Source of the DNA: Nissolia schottii
Taxonomy: Eukaryota > Streptophyta > Magnoliopsida > Fabales > Fabaceae
Reading direction: 5' to 3'
Assembly: GCA_003254905.1 (NCBI GenBank)
Contig: QANU01003998.1
Coordinates: 1 to 64,000, forward strand
Length of the DNA: 64,000 nucleotides
Both the position numbers and the translations under genes were made by a program. Below, in pieces: positions 1-11,700 of the stretch; position 1 is the stretch's first letter, and every line of letters starts with the position of its first letter. The notes under the pieces are model-generated. The model was given only the letters and a program-made list of their open reading frames with translations. It was not told where the DNA came from and did not search any database.

Positions 1-526
1 ATCATTATATTAAAACTTGAAGATCAGTACATTTGAAAGTAAGTTACTTTCTTTGGCATGGAAGTTGAATTTAGCCATGCCGAGACTACCGGTGCGGATA
101 TTATAGGTATGTACATTGAATTATTGATGTTCCTAGAATGACTATGATGATGGATTGTGTCTTGGTTCATAGCTTGAGGATTGCTTAAATTTTCAAGAAT
201 ATGTCAATTTTGTTCTTTGAATGTCTCTATTCTATGGCGATGTAAAGTTTTGTTTGAATAAATTGTGTGTTCTGGGTTTTCTAAATAATTATGAGGTTCT
301 TGTGATCCATCTAAGATACCTATGAGGTGGTATCTTGATCTATTCTTTAATATGAAATCCACTTGAAACATAAGCATGCGTCAGAATTTTTCCCTCCATT
401 TTCAAGCTAAATTAGTTGTTTCAATGCTGTTTATTGTCAACCTTAATTCTTCAATTACTAAAGTGTAATGTATTTGAGTTTGATTTTTATGTTGTTATTC
501 CTGATGGCTTTCTTTATATCTAGTAG

Positions 527-757
527 GGCTTGAAGAAATATTGAGAGATGCAGAGCATTGTTGGATTCGACTTGCTGAAATATGCGAGATACTTCACAAT
601 TATCACAAGTTTGAGTTAACACCAAATGCAACCGTTAGGCCTCCAGGTATTACTAACTTTTTCCATGAATCTGATGGCCAAGGACTGGCATGGAAGTTAT
701 ACTTACTGAAAAGTTCAGTTTTGGCACTTTATCTATTTGATGAAAAGTTTCAGATAT
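527..757 (+). pseudogene. CAMTA-like CG-1 domain fragment, copy A
   Basis: This is a fragment of a calmodulin-binding transcription activator (CAMTA), whose N-terminal CG-1 domain binds DNA in the nucleus. An exon starting after an AG at 526 encodes LEEILRDAEHCWIRLAEICE followed by ILHNYHKFELTP, which matches the CG-1 start (usual pattern EAxxRWLxPAEICEILxNYxKFxL). It ends at a CAG/GTATTACT donor near 646. A second short exon (about 733-757) encodes LYLFDEKF, matching the next CG-1 piece (SLFLFDxK). The rest of CG-1 and the TIG, ankyrin and IQ parts are absent, and the family usually exceeds 800 residues, so this is debris. The same fragment recurs at 26590 and 53742. The flank 1-526 is nearly identical to 26050-26590 and may hold intron and leader sequence of the captured gene. 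The family call rests on motif recall, not a search. Confidence 0.6.
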
Positions 758-1175
758 TGTTATCAATTTAATGACTATTTTGAAAGAAAGATTTATAGGA
801 ATCCATTTCTAATATTGGTTTAGCTGTTAATCGTAGCAGTGCTTTACATTGTTGATCTTTTATTGAATGTCACTGTCTATAACAACAATGATTGAGAAAT
901 AACAAACTTAGAAGGCGGAAATAAAATATTAAGGTTGATCAAATGAAGACTTTGTTTAGTAATCACTTTCGACTTTTAAAAATATTAAGTCTCCGCATCA
1001 AAGGTGTTTTACCAAATGTGCACGCAATCTTGATTCATGTGCTTAAAAGAATCGGTTTGGAAACATGGAATTGGTATTTGGTATCTGTCACAACTTAATT
1101 TCTAATATTTTTAAGAGGCTTCTAACATGGTCCGGGTAATTACCCGAACCAAATTGATCTTAGTATTAAATTTTT

Positions 1176-2358
1176 GGGTTAATTAAGTTTTTTATCCCTG
1201 TAATTTGGGAAAGTTTGGTTTTAGTCTCTCCATGGAGATGTTAGTCCCTGTAAATTTTGGCAGTTTGATTTTGGTCCTTGTAGACGTTTGGGAACTGACA
1301 GTGGTGACGTGTCAGTTAGCTCCGCGGACATGGCATGCCACGTGGACTCGCCACGTGGCATAACCCGGTTCACTTCCAATGACCCATCAACCCGGTTCTA
1401 ACAATGACTTGACCCGGTTTTTATAAAAAAAAAATTGAATTCCTAAATCCCTAAATCCCCAAATCCTCAATTCCTACATCCCACCCCCAAACACAACCGG
1501 CCACTCTTCGTCCTCCTCTCCGTCTCCGTGTTCCCCAAAATGGTATCAGGTTGGGTTGAGATTGAGTAGCGTCGTTGGCCATAGATGCACAAGGAGCAAA
1601 GCCAAAAATAAGACAATGAAGAACAAATGAGAAACCAGCAAAGCAATGTAACAATAGCAAGCACAAGCTGTCGGCAGGTGGCGGACGTGCTGGCGGCAGG
1701 TGTAGGATGCAGGCGGACGTGCTGGTGGTAGGGAGCTGGTGCAGGCCACGCGAGATCTGGGTCGCGAGGGGAGCAGATTTGGAAAATCGTGCAAGATCGG
1801 GGTCGCGAGGGGAGCAGCAATGCGAGCAGATCTTGGAGGCGCAGGCCGAGCACAGATCGGGAAGGCCGCACAAGAAGAAAGAGGGCGGTGGATTTGGGTC
1901 GCGAAGGGGAGCATGGGTCGCGGTGGTAGGCAACGAAGCGGAGGGCAGCAGCGACGGATCTTGGACGCGCGAGAGGAGATGCGAGTTGGGCCGCAGGTTG
2001 GAGGCGAAGCTGTGAGCAGCAGCGGAGTTGAGAGCAGCAGAGAATGGCCGGTTGTGTTTGGGGGTGGGATGTAGGAATTGGGGATTTAGGAATTAATTTT
2101 TTTTTTTTATAAATATCAGGTCGGGTCATGGTTAGAACCAGGTTGATGGGTCATTGGAGGTGAACCATGTTATGCCACATGGCGAGTCCATATGGCATAT
2201 CACGTCCGCGGAGCTAACTGACACGTCATCACCATTCAGTTCCCAAACGTCTACAGGGACCAAAATTAAACTACCAAAATTTATAGGGACTAAAATCTCC
2301 ATGGAGGGACTAAAACCAAACTTTCCCAAATTACAGGGACAAAAAACTTAATTAACCC
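1176..2358. mobile_element. Mutator-like element (MULE-1) with TIRs of about 300 bp
   Basis: The left end GGGTTAATTAAGTTTTTTAT and the right end form an inverted pair that can be followed for more than 300 bp on each side (about 1176-1508 and 2038-2358), including the phrases 'ccctgtaatttggg' and 'ccacgtggcat'. The flanking 9-mers TAAATTTTT (1167-1175) and TAAAATTTT (2359-2367) differ at one base, as expected for the 9-bp target duplication of Mutator elements. Copies B (30450) and C (60445) lack this insertion at the same site. The interior (1500-2040) is GC-rich and has short open frames on both strands, but none with a recognisable domain, so the element is non-autonomous. The same termini recur at 39861. 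Confidence 0.8.
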
Positions 2359-3106
2359 TAAAATTTTTTTTTTTAAAAATTACAAAATTATTATGTTACC
2401 CCCACCCCCTTTCTCTTCCCCCTATCCCTTTAGGGTTTCTTTTTCTTCCTCTGCTCTCCACTCTCCACTTTCTCTTGAACTGGGGAGGCAAGAACCACAC
2501 CAACTCCAACCACCATTTCTGCTGCCTACACTCTAGAGGTCACGCCTTCGAGCCTGACTCCGAACCCGTCGCCCACCCTCTCTCTCCCCATCTGTTCTCT
2601 CTCTCCGTCTAGATCTCTCTTTAGGGGGCTACCACTGCCATGGCAAGTCACTCCAGTGGCAAGCTGCACCCCCTCTCTCGGATCTATCCCTCTCAGCTCA
2701 CTCTCTCTCGGTTTCCTTCTCTCTCTCTCACAGATTCTCAAATCTGCTTTTTTCTCAACTCACCCTCTCTTGAATCCGTTTCTCTCTTCTGTCTCTCGAT
2801 TTGGGGCGTGCATGTGTTGTGTTGTTTTAGGTGGTGGGTGTGTTGTGTTATTTTAGATGGTGGTGGGTTTGTGCTGTGGTGGGTGTGATTGGTGGCCGTG
2901 AGGTGGTGCAATGATGGTTGAGGATGTTGGTGAGGTTCTGCCTCTCTCCCCTTCGCCGTATCTCTCTTTGGTTGTTTGCATGTGTATTTGGCTTTGATTT
3001 CTGTTTTGTGAGTTTCTTTCTTTGCAGGTGGGTGAGCTTGGTGGTGGAGGGTGGTGATGGTGGGGGTTGTTGATGGAGGATGGTGGTGGTGGTGGAGGAG
3101 GGGCAA
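2359..3106 (+). repeat. GC-rich tail of TIR element in unit A
   Basis: This region runs from CT-rich leader-like DNA (2400-2760) to GGT/GTG-rich DNA (2800-3106). It matches 30460-31358 and 60450-61170, so it belongs to the triplicated unit. In copy C the block is bounded by inverted termini (60391 and 61970, GCTTCTAAcATGGTT type); here only the left terminus (about 1118, 'gcttctaacatggtccggg') remains. Open frames such as the one starting at 2640 (MASHSSGKLHPLSRIYPSQL) are low-complexity and not conserved as one frame among the copies, so I do not call a gene. The block is interrupted at 3106 by the solo LTR and resumes at 5981. Confidence 0.6.
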
Positions 3107-5475
3107 TGTAACACCCTTACTTTCAGCTTACGCTATAGTCGTAACACTGATTATAGGGTTGTTATCTACTTGGTTGGGGTTACTTCTAACCCCTTACTTT
3201 TAGCTTGGAAAATATCTCTTACTCGAAAATACGGACCGTTTTGAAACTTTTCTCTCTTCTTTACTAGTTTATAAATTAAGAGCCATATGCGTCAAGAAAT
3301 CATACCTGGTTATAAGTGATAGTATTCCTAGACTTAAGCGTTACTACCCCACGAAATCGATCTCAAGAATATTATATGACATACATATAGGTACATACAA
3401 TCAATTGGTCCATAATACAACTACACAGTTGAGTAATATTATAATTTACATCTACCACACTTAGTCGCCAACAGCCTGACTAGACCGTGTGACGGTTTCA
3501 CCTACCTCGTCACTATCTCTGCTTTGCTTGCTTGTCGGATGGTAGCACTAGTTGTCCCTCTGCGATGCCTCAGCTCGGGCTTTTGCTACAGGAGAAGTTC
3601 TTGTCTTCGTTCCTCGATAAGCTCTGGTCCTCGCAGCGTGCTACGAGTTCCTGCCTGGAATCATAATGAAGTGGGGGTGAGAACGTTGCATCCTCAGTGG
3701 GGTCCTTCGAGGAATACCTATTCGTTTCGCTTCAATTATGATTCTGCCGCTCAGGGGGTCTCTAGGCGTCATAACATGCTAAACCCCTACTGATTATTAT
3801 CCATGCTAGGACTGAGCAGCTTTATCCATGTTACTAAGTGATCGTGGGAAATCTAATCTTGCTTAACCTAGTTACAGAGTCTCGTGCTTTCTAGCCTATA
3901 TCGTCAGGGCCTTGTGATACTACATCAAGTACCCACGTTCTTCTACTCGAGATGTCTCTTCTTAACGTTCATGTACATACATAGACATACAACATTCATC
4001 AAGTAACCTTCATGCATGGCTGGGGAAAGGGGGAGTTCTCTTCCGCGCCTATGACGGTGTCCTTTTCGTTACTGGATGCCCTTACTCCCTTGTTGACTGC
4101 GGGATCGTCATCCCCGTACAACCACAACACGCTTGCAATCATTCGGCTGGTAGAATGGTGGGAGTGTATCCTAGTGGTAGCACTGGCAAATGAGGGCTCG
4201 TGTGCGTCCGAACTTCGTGGACGACTTGCTGGTGTCCGAACTTCGTGGATAGCTTTATTATTTACGTCCGAACTTCGTGGGCGACTCTCTTTTTCTTTCT
4301 TATGCCCGAACTTCGTGGACATCTTACCCGTCTTTTAAACGTCATGACGTAAAAACTCAAGCGTTATTCTTTTCCTTACTTTCTTTTCTCTCTTACTGGG
4401 TTGAAACCCGCGTTCAAACTAAATGTCTGCGTATCATAATCATAAACCAGTCCTTCTTGCTAGACTGGGAAAGGGCTTGTCAGGTATGGCGTGCCAAGAG
4501 ATAGGGATTTCCTATTACATAACTATGTCATATCTTCGGGCTACTCCAACCCCCTCTGGTCGGGGCCCGTCTTTAGACTTAATTGGTTCCCTATGCTCGT
4601 TCTTTATCTTAATACCATTAGGTGACTTTAAACTCTAGTTATCTACAGTCGTCCTAAGCCCTATTGATGACCGAGTCCTCATAATGCATATTATTTATAA
4701 GTACAATATATAGTCACATAATCATTTGCTTCATTGTAGGTATACTTTAAAGATTCGGTGCTGGGTTAGAGCATGAGGGCTCATGAGAACTCCTCGATTC
4801 AAAGTTAACTTAGTAACATAGGATTCCTTAGGCCGCTTAGCGCCCTGGCTAGGTCGCTCAACGCCCATGAAGGACTCCCAGGTTACTTAGCCATCCTTGT
4901 GCCAAACCTTTCTCACGGGTTAAGGTTAGGCCGCTTAGCGCACACACCAAGAGGCAAGCTCAGCATTCAACTCAGGGTTAGGCTTCTCAACGCACTAGGG
5001 TGGCCGCTCAGCGCCTTGTCCTGTGTGAGGCCGCCCAGCAGATGAAGTCACAACGTCAAAAATAGAAATTCTTTCTCAGTTGCTTACTGAGGCTTCCTAC
5101 ACAGTTCCAACTAGCATAGTTATATTTTCCTAACCTTAACATTTCTAGAAATCCTTCTTACATTTTGATCTCCATATTTTTTAGATAAAATTCCTATTCT
5201 TGTTTTGCAAACATACAAACATACAATATCACAGAAAAATCACATCGACAGCGATAGATTACCCACCTCCAAATCCAATTTGAAAACGGTAGAAGTGATG
5301 AGGAAAATTTTCTGAGCACTTCCATGACGATCCTGCTATTTTTCTGACGTTCGGTAACATAATAGCAGTGCTCCAATGGACAAACAAAGAAAGAAAAAGA
5401 ATGAAACAAAGAAATAAGAAAAGAAGCATAAATGGCTTTGGGGGGTGGGGGCGTATACATAGGCACCCCCCATTA

Positions 5476-5506
<31 letters not shown>

Positions 5507-5980
5507 ATTATATTATTATTATTACTATTTATAGTTATTATTATATTATATAATAATATATTATATATAAATATCTAGCTTATAGATAAGCATGACCTAG
5601 CTGGTACAATTTTTGATCATGTTTGATCGTATTTTATTGTTTGCAGTCCTGCTGCTTAACGTACGGCTGTCCGAAAAATATTCCGGATGCACTATCGCGA
5701 TCTACTAATTTTCCTTATTAGTAGTTTGAGTCCGGTGGGGGTATTCTTGGAATTATTATCTTATTAGTGTATTTTACGATCAGTTTGGGTATCCGGAAAA
5801 ATTCTTGATTGGTCTGGAAGTCATCCTCAGTCTCTGGAAAATCCACGAGATCGCAAAACCTCAATTTTAACTGCGATTCTTATGAGTTAAAGGTAATAAT
5901 TTAATTCTCTCGTCTCCCTGATCGGCTTATAATTATTTATTACGTTAAATATCCGTACAGCGAAAAAACAAGATGTTACA
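3107..5980 (+). mobile_element. Solo LTR, 2874 bp, probable Ty3/Gypsy
   Basis: The block begins TGTAACACCC and ends AAGATGTTACA, giving TG...CA ends and a TGTAACA/TGTTACA inverted pair. It is flanked by the direct repeat GGCAA (3102-3106 and 5981-5985), a 5-bp target duplication. Copy B has the empty site (gaggaggggcaaaggttagg, near 31353), so the boundaries are firm. No gag or pol frame is present, which fits a solo LTR left by recombination. Long LTRs starting TGTAACACCC are common in plant Gypsy elements; that assignment is inference. Inside lie four near-copies of TCCGAACTTCGTGGACGAC (4205-4325), repeated GGCCGCTTAGCGC-like phrases (4830-5045) and an AT microsatellite (5476-5580). Confidence 0.85.
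4205..4325 (+). repeat. Short tandem repeat within the solo LTR
   Basis: Four spaced near-copies of TCCGAACTTCGTGGACGAC occur, at roughly 4208, 4238, 4267 and 4305, with 30-40 base spacing. The core CCGAACTTCGTGG is invariant in all four. Subrepeats of this kind are frequent in long plant LTRs. Confidence 0.75.
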
Positions 5981-6119
5981 GGCAAAGGTTAGGACAAGAT
6001 TAGAAAATTAAAAGGATAGAGACGGGTAAAATTAATAAATGAAATAAAAGATTATTAAAATCAATTATGTCACTAATTCATATGCATGTTACTATTGCAC
6101 ATTCATATGTAACTATCAT

Positions 6120-6405
6120 GTACCCAGTCTTCATGTGCAAGGCTTCTCCATTTGCATTGATTTCCCAAGTTCTTCCTTCAAGGGATATGGTAGACCTAAC
6201 CTCCTCAAGTCTCAAGAGTCTTATTGTTCAGCATCTCCGTGTAGTCATCCTCCTTTTCATCAAGAATCTAGTGGTATACATTGATGGCAACAAGGAAGAA
6301 GTCTATTCACTAACCGTGGATATGGACAAATTGATTTTCGACATAGAGGATATTGGCATAAAATTCCCTTGCCAAGTCCACCCATGCCCCACTGTTTGGT
6401 GAACT
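6120..6405 (-). pseudogene. Plant transposon-protein fragment, copy A
   Basis: Read on the minus strand, this stretch encodes a degenerate match to the 'putative plant transposon protein' family that is abundant in legume genomes. Visible pieces in order are AWVDLAREFYANILYVENQF, FLVAINVYH, ILDEKED.YTEMLNNKTLE and EEVRSTISLEGRNWEINANG. Stops (TAG, TGA) fall between the first and second pieces and again after NVYH. The positive-strand frame here (6067-6402) is a shadow of it. A second copy lies at 31500-31785. Family membership is from recall of the REFYAN...AIN...Y...E motif order; it could also be another transposon gag-like protein. Confidence 0.45.
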
Positions 6406-6654
6406 CACCTAACTTTTCCAGTGTCTCTATTCTAGGGCCAACCTATATGGTTTCCAATAGTTTCCATTAGCATAATTCCCTCTCTCCGGGTGGATATTAG
6501 GCTTGACAAGGTTGTTCTTCTATTTCTATTTCACATTCTCTTTCACAAAGCGGGTGGGTATAAAAACCGTATAATAATTGTTGGGCATAAGACCTTACCC
6601 GCAGCCCCACAGTCACGACAGTATAATAATCTTGTTACTGATCTTATCTGTCAC

Positions 6655-7429
6655 TAATGCAACTTCACCGTTCATTATAAAAGTAGATGATGGTCTCAGT
6701 AGTCCAGAATCGTAGAAGCAACAGTGTATGGTTTATTCTCAGGCATCAATCAATCAGGATTTTTCCTACTCTTTTCATTGGTACTTCTTCCTCCCTTCAA
6801 TTACATGACATTTTTCTTTTAAAATTTTGTTTAAAATTAGTTATTATTTGATTAAATTAATGAAATATTAATTGTCATTTTTTTAATCTTATCAATAGAA
6901 TAATTTATTATAGGCTTTAATTGAAGAAAGAGAATAAAAGAGAAACAAAAATATTTAAAAGATAATTTAGTTTAAAAACTTATTATATTTTTATAAATAT
7001 GTGTAAATTAATTAACTTTTTTAGTTTATGTATTTATGTCAAAAGTAACATCTAATATTAGGCTAGAAAAGTACATAATATAGATAGTAGCATTTGCAGC
7101 CTTGAATAGTCCAACAAGCTTAAATCTTTTAAGGATACAGTTGGTTGGTAGGTCAACATTTCCCTATCAATATGAGACTTCAGCATATACTCGTTGCTGA
7201 TCTGCATAAGTTAACATTCAAAGATAATATGGACAAAGCGATTTTAGAAAATGAATGGAACCATGCAGGACCGACAAGCTTCTATTTGAGGAGAGCGCAT
7301 AGGAAGTTGGAGTCCATCCATGTATTCAAGCAGAAAAGTAACACGAAGGATATTCCATTCACCGATCCCTGTAAAAGGAGACGCTCTTGTGTTTGCACCA
7401 AAGTTTGCTTTTCATTTCACCAACTTTAA
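6655..7429 (+). pseudogene. TNL 3'-end remnant (C-terminal post-LRR domain), copy A
   Basis: Only the last exon of a TNL gene remains. The frame from 7145 encodes GQHFPINMRLQHILVADLHK, then AILENEWNHAG, ESIHVFKQKSNTKDIPFTDP and KRRR. It aligns with the C-terminal tail of the two TNL genes downstream (ENEWNHAE ... IHVFEQKSNTEDIRFTGP ... KRRK). A shorter piece near 6675-6725 (gatgatggtctcagtagtccagaatcgtagaagc) matches the stop-codon region of the copy B TNL at 38565-38600. TIR, NBS and LRR exons are missing. What follows (7430-8700) is the promoter-proximal DNA of the next TNL, and this remnant-plus-promoter arrangement recurs at 21380-22560 and 32520-34680. Confidence 0.75.
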
Positions 7430-8714
7430 TTATTGAAATGCTATTCTTCGTCACAAATTACCAAGATAGAAAATGGGAACACAATTTCTACTTTTTATAC
7501 GGTGAGTCTCAATAAGGGTTATTATGTGATAAGGTATATTATTTATGAAGTCTATTTTTATAAAATGAGTCTTATAATGTGATAAGATATATTATATTGG
7601 ACTGACCTTTATTTATCATCTCTCTCATAACATACTAAGAAGGTTGATAAGGTATAATGCATTTTTCATCGATCAAAAGCCATTCAACACGTGTGTATGT
7701 CAATAAAAAAATATATCTTGGTATTTTGAATAAGACTCCAAATTTTAGTTACAACACCGAAGACCCTTTTAGTTATTTTTGGTTTTATTTAAGCAACAGA
7801 GCATACATATTTTTAGTAGAAATAAACAAAGTCAAAGATGAATGTTGGTCCTTTCTTAGCATTAATTTCCTCGCAGCTGCTTACCATTTGATTTTTTTTT
7901 CCCTTGAAAATGTTAGAAAACCTTGATTAATCAATTCACTTTTCAATCTTTTTCATATTTATATGAATGGTACTTAATGTTTTTTATTCTTAAAGATATT
8001 AAATTTCATTCATAAAAATAGATAAATTATTTATTTTGTCTACTTTTTGTCATCATATTTGACAAAATCATATAGTTTGATAAATTATTTAATGACATTA
8101 AGTAGTATTAACAGCATAAGAGATAACAAAGATAAACATATAAAAAAATATATTTAATATTTTATTATTTTAATCAAATGACAAATAATTTTAGACAAAT
8201 TTATATTTGAAAAATAACAACAAAAAATAGACGAAGTGAGAAATAAATTAGGTCTCCCAAGCTCTATTTATTGTTAAAGATAAGATAAAGAGACAAAGAG
8301 ACACTACAGAGACTGAAAAAATTTATGTCACTCTAAACTTTAATTTTCTGTTTCCTTAAATAAAAAATTTATATTCCGTTTACCTCACCTCCAACCAAAT
8401 AAAAAAAAAAAACATAAGAATTTTGTAGGTGTATCTTTATCTTACCCCTAATTTCAAACAGTAACCTAAGAATTTGTTAGTTTTTATTTTTTGATTTACA
8501 AGTACACGCGTTTACTTAAAAAAAATGTTACAGGAGTTTATTTATTTATTTAAAGAGAAAAAAAAAAGGTAAACATGTTTCTTCTTGTCTATAAGACTAT
8601 GTACTCTCTCTCACTTGAATTATTACTTGCCTTGGTGTTCCAGACATAGACTCCGGCTTTCAAAACCAAGAATTCTCACACTCTAATTAAGCTTCAAAAA
8701 TCACTTCTCGTTTC
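7430..8714 (+). promoter_or_regulatory. Intergenic and promoter region of TNL-1
   Basis: This is AT-rich DNA with no credible gene; the open frame at 7657-7926 is not conserved in the homologous stretches at 21720 and 32760. The last 250 bases are closely matched upstream of TNL-2. They include a CT-rich leader, a TATAAG box at 8590-8595 (about 120 bases before the start codon) and the conserved 'cacttgaattattacttg' stretch. In TNL-2 the equivalent position reads TATATACTC and here TATGTACTC, so the core promoters may differ. The transcription start is not determined. Confidence 0.45.
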
Positions 8715-11700
8715 ATGGCTCTCCAACCTTCCTTCTCCTGTCCCTCCTTTTCTTCCTTCAGCTATACATTCACTAATGATGTGTTCCTCAGCTTCAGAGG
8801 CAGTGATACTCGCTGTGGTTTCACTGGCAATCTCCACAAAGCCCTCTCTGACAAGGGCATCCACGCCTTCATTGATGACCAGGATCTTCAGAGTGGGGAG
8901 GAAATCACACCCTCACTCGTCAAGGCAATTCAAGATTCTAGGATTGCCATCATTGTGCTCTCCGCCAACTATGCTTCTTCTTCTTTTTGCTTGGATGAAC
9001 TTGTCAACATCATGGAGTGCGTTAAGGCGAATGGCCGGTTGGTTCTGCCGGTTTTCTATGACGTGGATCCTTCTGACGTGAGGCACCAGAGAGAGACTTA
9101 TGCAAAAGCATTCGCTAAGCATGAGGAGAGGTTCAAGGATGACAAGGGCAAGGTGGAGAAATGGAGGGAGGCTCTGCGTCAAGTGGCTAATTTGTCTGGC
9201 TATCATTTCAAACATGGGTACTTTGTTGTCATTTGATTCTTTTTAATTGTTTTTCATTTGTTTTAAATACTGCAGTTTGAATCGTGCAATAACTATCAAG
9301 GCATGGGTGCATACATATGATGTATTGACATGTTTGTTTGACTTCAGGGATGGATATGAACACAAGTTTATTGGAAATATCGTGGAAACCATCTCAAGAA
9401 AGATTAGACGTGTTCCTTTGCCTATTGCTGATTACCCAGTTGGTCTGGAGTCCAAGTTGCTACAAGTAACCTCCCTACTGGATGTTGGGTCTAATGATGG
9501 AGTCAACATGGTCGGGATCCATGGAATTGGCGGAATAGGGAAAACAGCATTGGCTTCAGCAATATATAACTTAATTGCCGATCATTTTGAAGGTACATGT
9601 TTTCTTGAAAACGTGAGAGAAAATTCAAATAAGTATGGATTGGTCCATCTTCAGAGTATCCTCCTTGCCCAATTACTAGGAGAGAAGGAAATTAAGTTAC
9701 TCGGTGTTCGACAAGGGAAATCAATAATACAACATAGGCTTCAGAAAAAGAAGGTTCTTTTGATTCTAGATGATGTTGAAGAACAGGAGCAATTACAGGC
9801 TATTGTTGGAAAACCTTATTGGTTTGGTCTCGGCAGCAGGGTCATCATTACGACACGGGACAAACATTTGCTGGTATGTCATGGGGTTGAAAGAACATAC
9901 GAGGTAGAGGGTTTAAATAAGGAAGATGCTCTTGAATTGCTTATCTGGAAAGCTTTTAAAAGTGACATTGCCAGTTCAAGTCATGTGCATGTTTTAAGCC
10001 GTGCAATAACTTATGCTTGTGGACTTCCATTGGCTTTGGAAGTAATAGGTTCCAGCCTGTTTGGAAAAAACATAGAGGATTGGGAATCTGCATTAGATCA
10101 ATATGAAAGAATTCCTAATAACCAGATCCAAAATATACTTAAAGTAAGCTTTGATGCTTTGGAGGAAGAGGAGAAGAGTGTTTTTCTTGACATTGCTTGT
10201 TGCTTCAAAGGATATAAACTGGCTGAGGTTGAAGATATGCTTCATGCTCATCACGGGGGCTGCAAGAAATATCATGTTGGAGTGTTGGTCGAAAAATCTC
10301 TGGTAAAGATTGACGGGAAATGGCGGGTAACATTACATGACTTGATAGAGTTCATGGGTAAAGAAATTGTCCGACAAGAATCACCAAGAGAGCCCGGGAA
10401 GCGTAGTAGGTTGTGGTACCAAGAAGATATAATTCAAGTTTTAGAACACAATGAGGTGAGTTGGATTGATATGGATGGTTTGATTTTTCATCTTTAACTT
10501 TAATTTATTTGTTGACTACTATATGCTTAAGATAGATCAGTTACTTTTCAATTTTCAAACATTTTGTTGACAACATTATTTCACAATTTTTTTCTTCTTT
10601 TAATACGTTAATTTCTATAAATAAGTGTGTTGAAGTCCTTAATAATAGATCAAAATCCTCTCCTTTTTGAAATGAAAAAACTCATTTTTATAATAAAAAT
10701 GAGAAGATTATGTTCACTATGTCATCATTCACAATAGTCGTGATAAAATGATGAACATAACCATTTGCTTTTCATTTTTAAAAAAAGTCATCTCTTTTAA
10801 CTTTATCAAACTCTTTCTTCACAGTATTATTTCACAAAGCTTTTTTTTACCCTTTCTTTGTAATATTTAAATTTCCTTAAATGTGTTGAAGCTGTTACTA
10901 ATATAAATATAGTGATTGATTCATAACTTTTGTGTTTGAAGGGAACCAACGAAATTGAAATCATACATATGGATTTCTCCTTTTCTAAACAAGAAGAGGA
11001 AAAAGTAGTTGAATGGAATGGNCTTTCTTTGTAATATCTAAATTTCTTTAAATGTGTTGAAGCTATTACTAATATAAATATAGTGATTGATTCATAACTT
11101 TTGTGTTTGAAGGGAACCAATGAAATTGAAATCATACATATGGATTTCTCCTTTTCTAAACAAGAAGAGGAAAAAGTAGTTGAATGGAATGGAAACGCAT
11201 TCAGGAAGATGAAAAACCTCAAAACACTTATTATTAAAAATGCTCGTTTTTCAACACGTCCCAAACATCTTCCTAGTAGTTTGAGAGTGCTTGAATGGTG
11301 GAGATGTCCTTCACAATATTTACCATCTAATTTTGATCCAAAGAAACTTTCCATATGCATGTTTCCTAAAAATCGCCTTTTGTCATGCGAGTTGGATGTC
11401 ATCATGAAGGCAAGTGTATAAAGTTCACTTCTCTCTCATCTTGTACTTGAGTAAATTAGTTTTATGATTATTCGTTTAGTTAACTTTTGTTTCTTTGATT
11501 TTTTCCCATTTGCTTTTGGCAGAGGTTCGTGAATCTTACAGTTTTGAATTTCGACTTCGCTCAATGTATTACGGAGATACCTGATGTATTTGGTGTTCCA
11601 AATTTAAAAAAAATGTCATTTGATAATTGCCAGAATTTAATTACAATTCACTATTCGGTTGGGTTCCTAAATAAACTTAAATTCTTGAGTGTTGTGGGTT

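Noticed and set aside
1451..2129. Overlapping open frames up to 220 codons on both strands in the MULE-1 interior
   Set aside because: Several frames overlap on both strands, composition is low-complexity, no domain is recognisable, and the whole lies inside a transposon with long TIRs.
2640..3114. His- and Pro-rich or Trp/Cys-rich frames in the GGT/CCA-rich block, also at 30766-31359 and 60631-61324
   Set aside because: They follow directly from simple GGT/GTG repeats, and the three copies do not preserve one common frame.
3999..4638. Frames of 70-108 codons in the solo LTR
   Set aside because: They cross the LTR subrepeats on both strands and match no retroelement protein; LTRs are not expected to code.
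10093..10275. Minus-strand frames over the NBS exon (also 8913-9215, 34878-35180, 36061-36243)
   Set aside because: They are shadows of the conserved TNL exons; conservation between copies is explained by the plus-strand gene.
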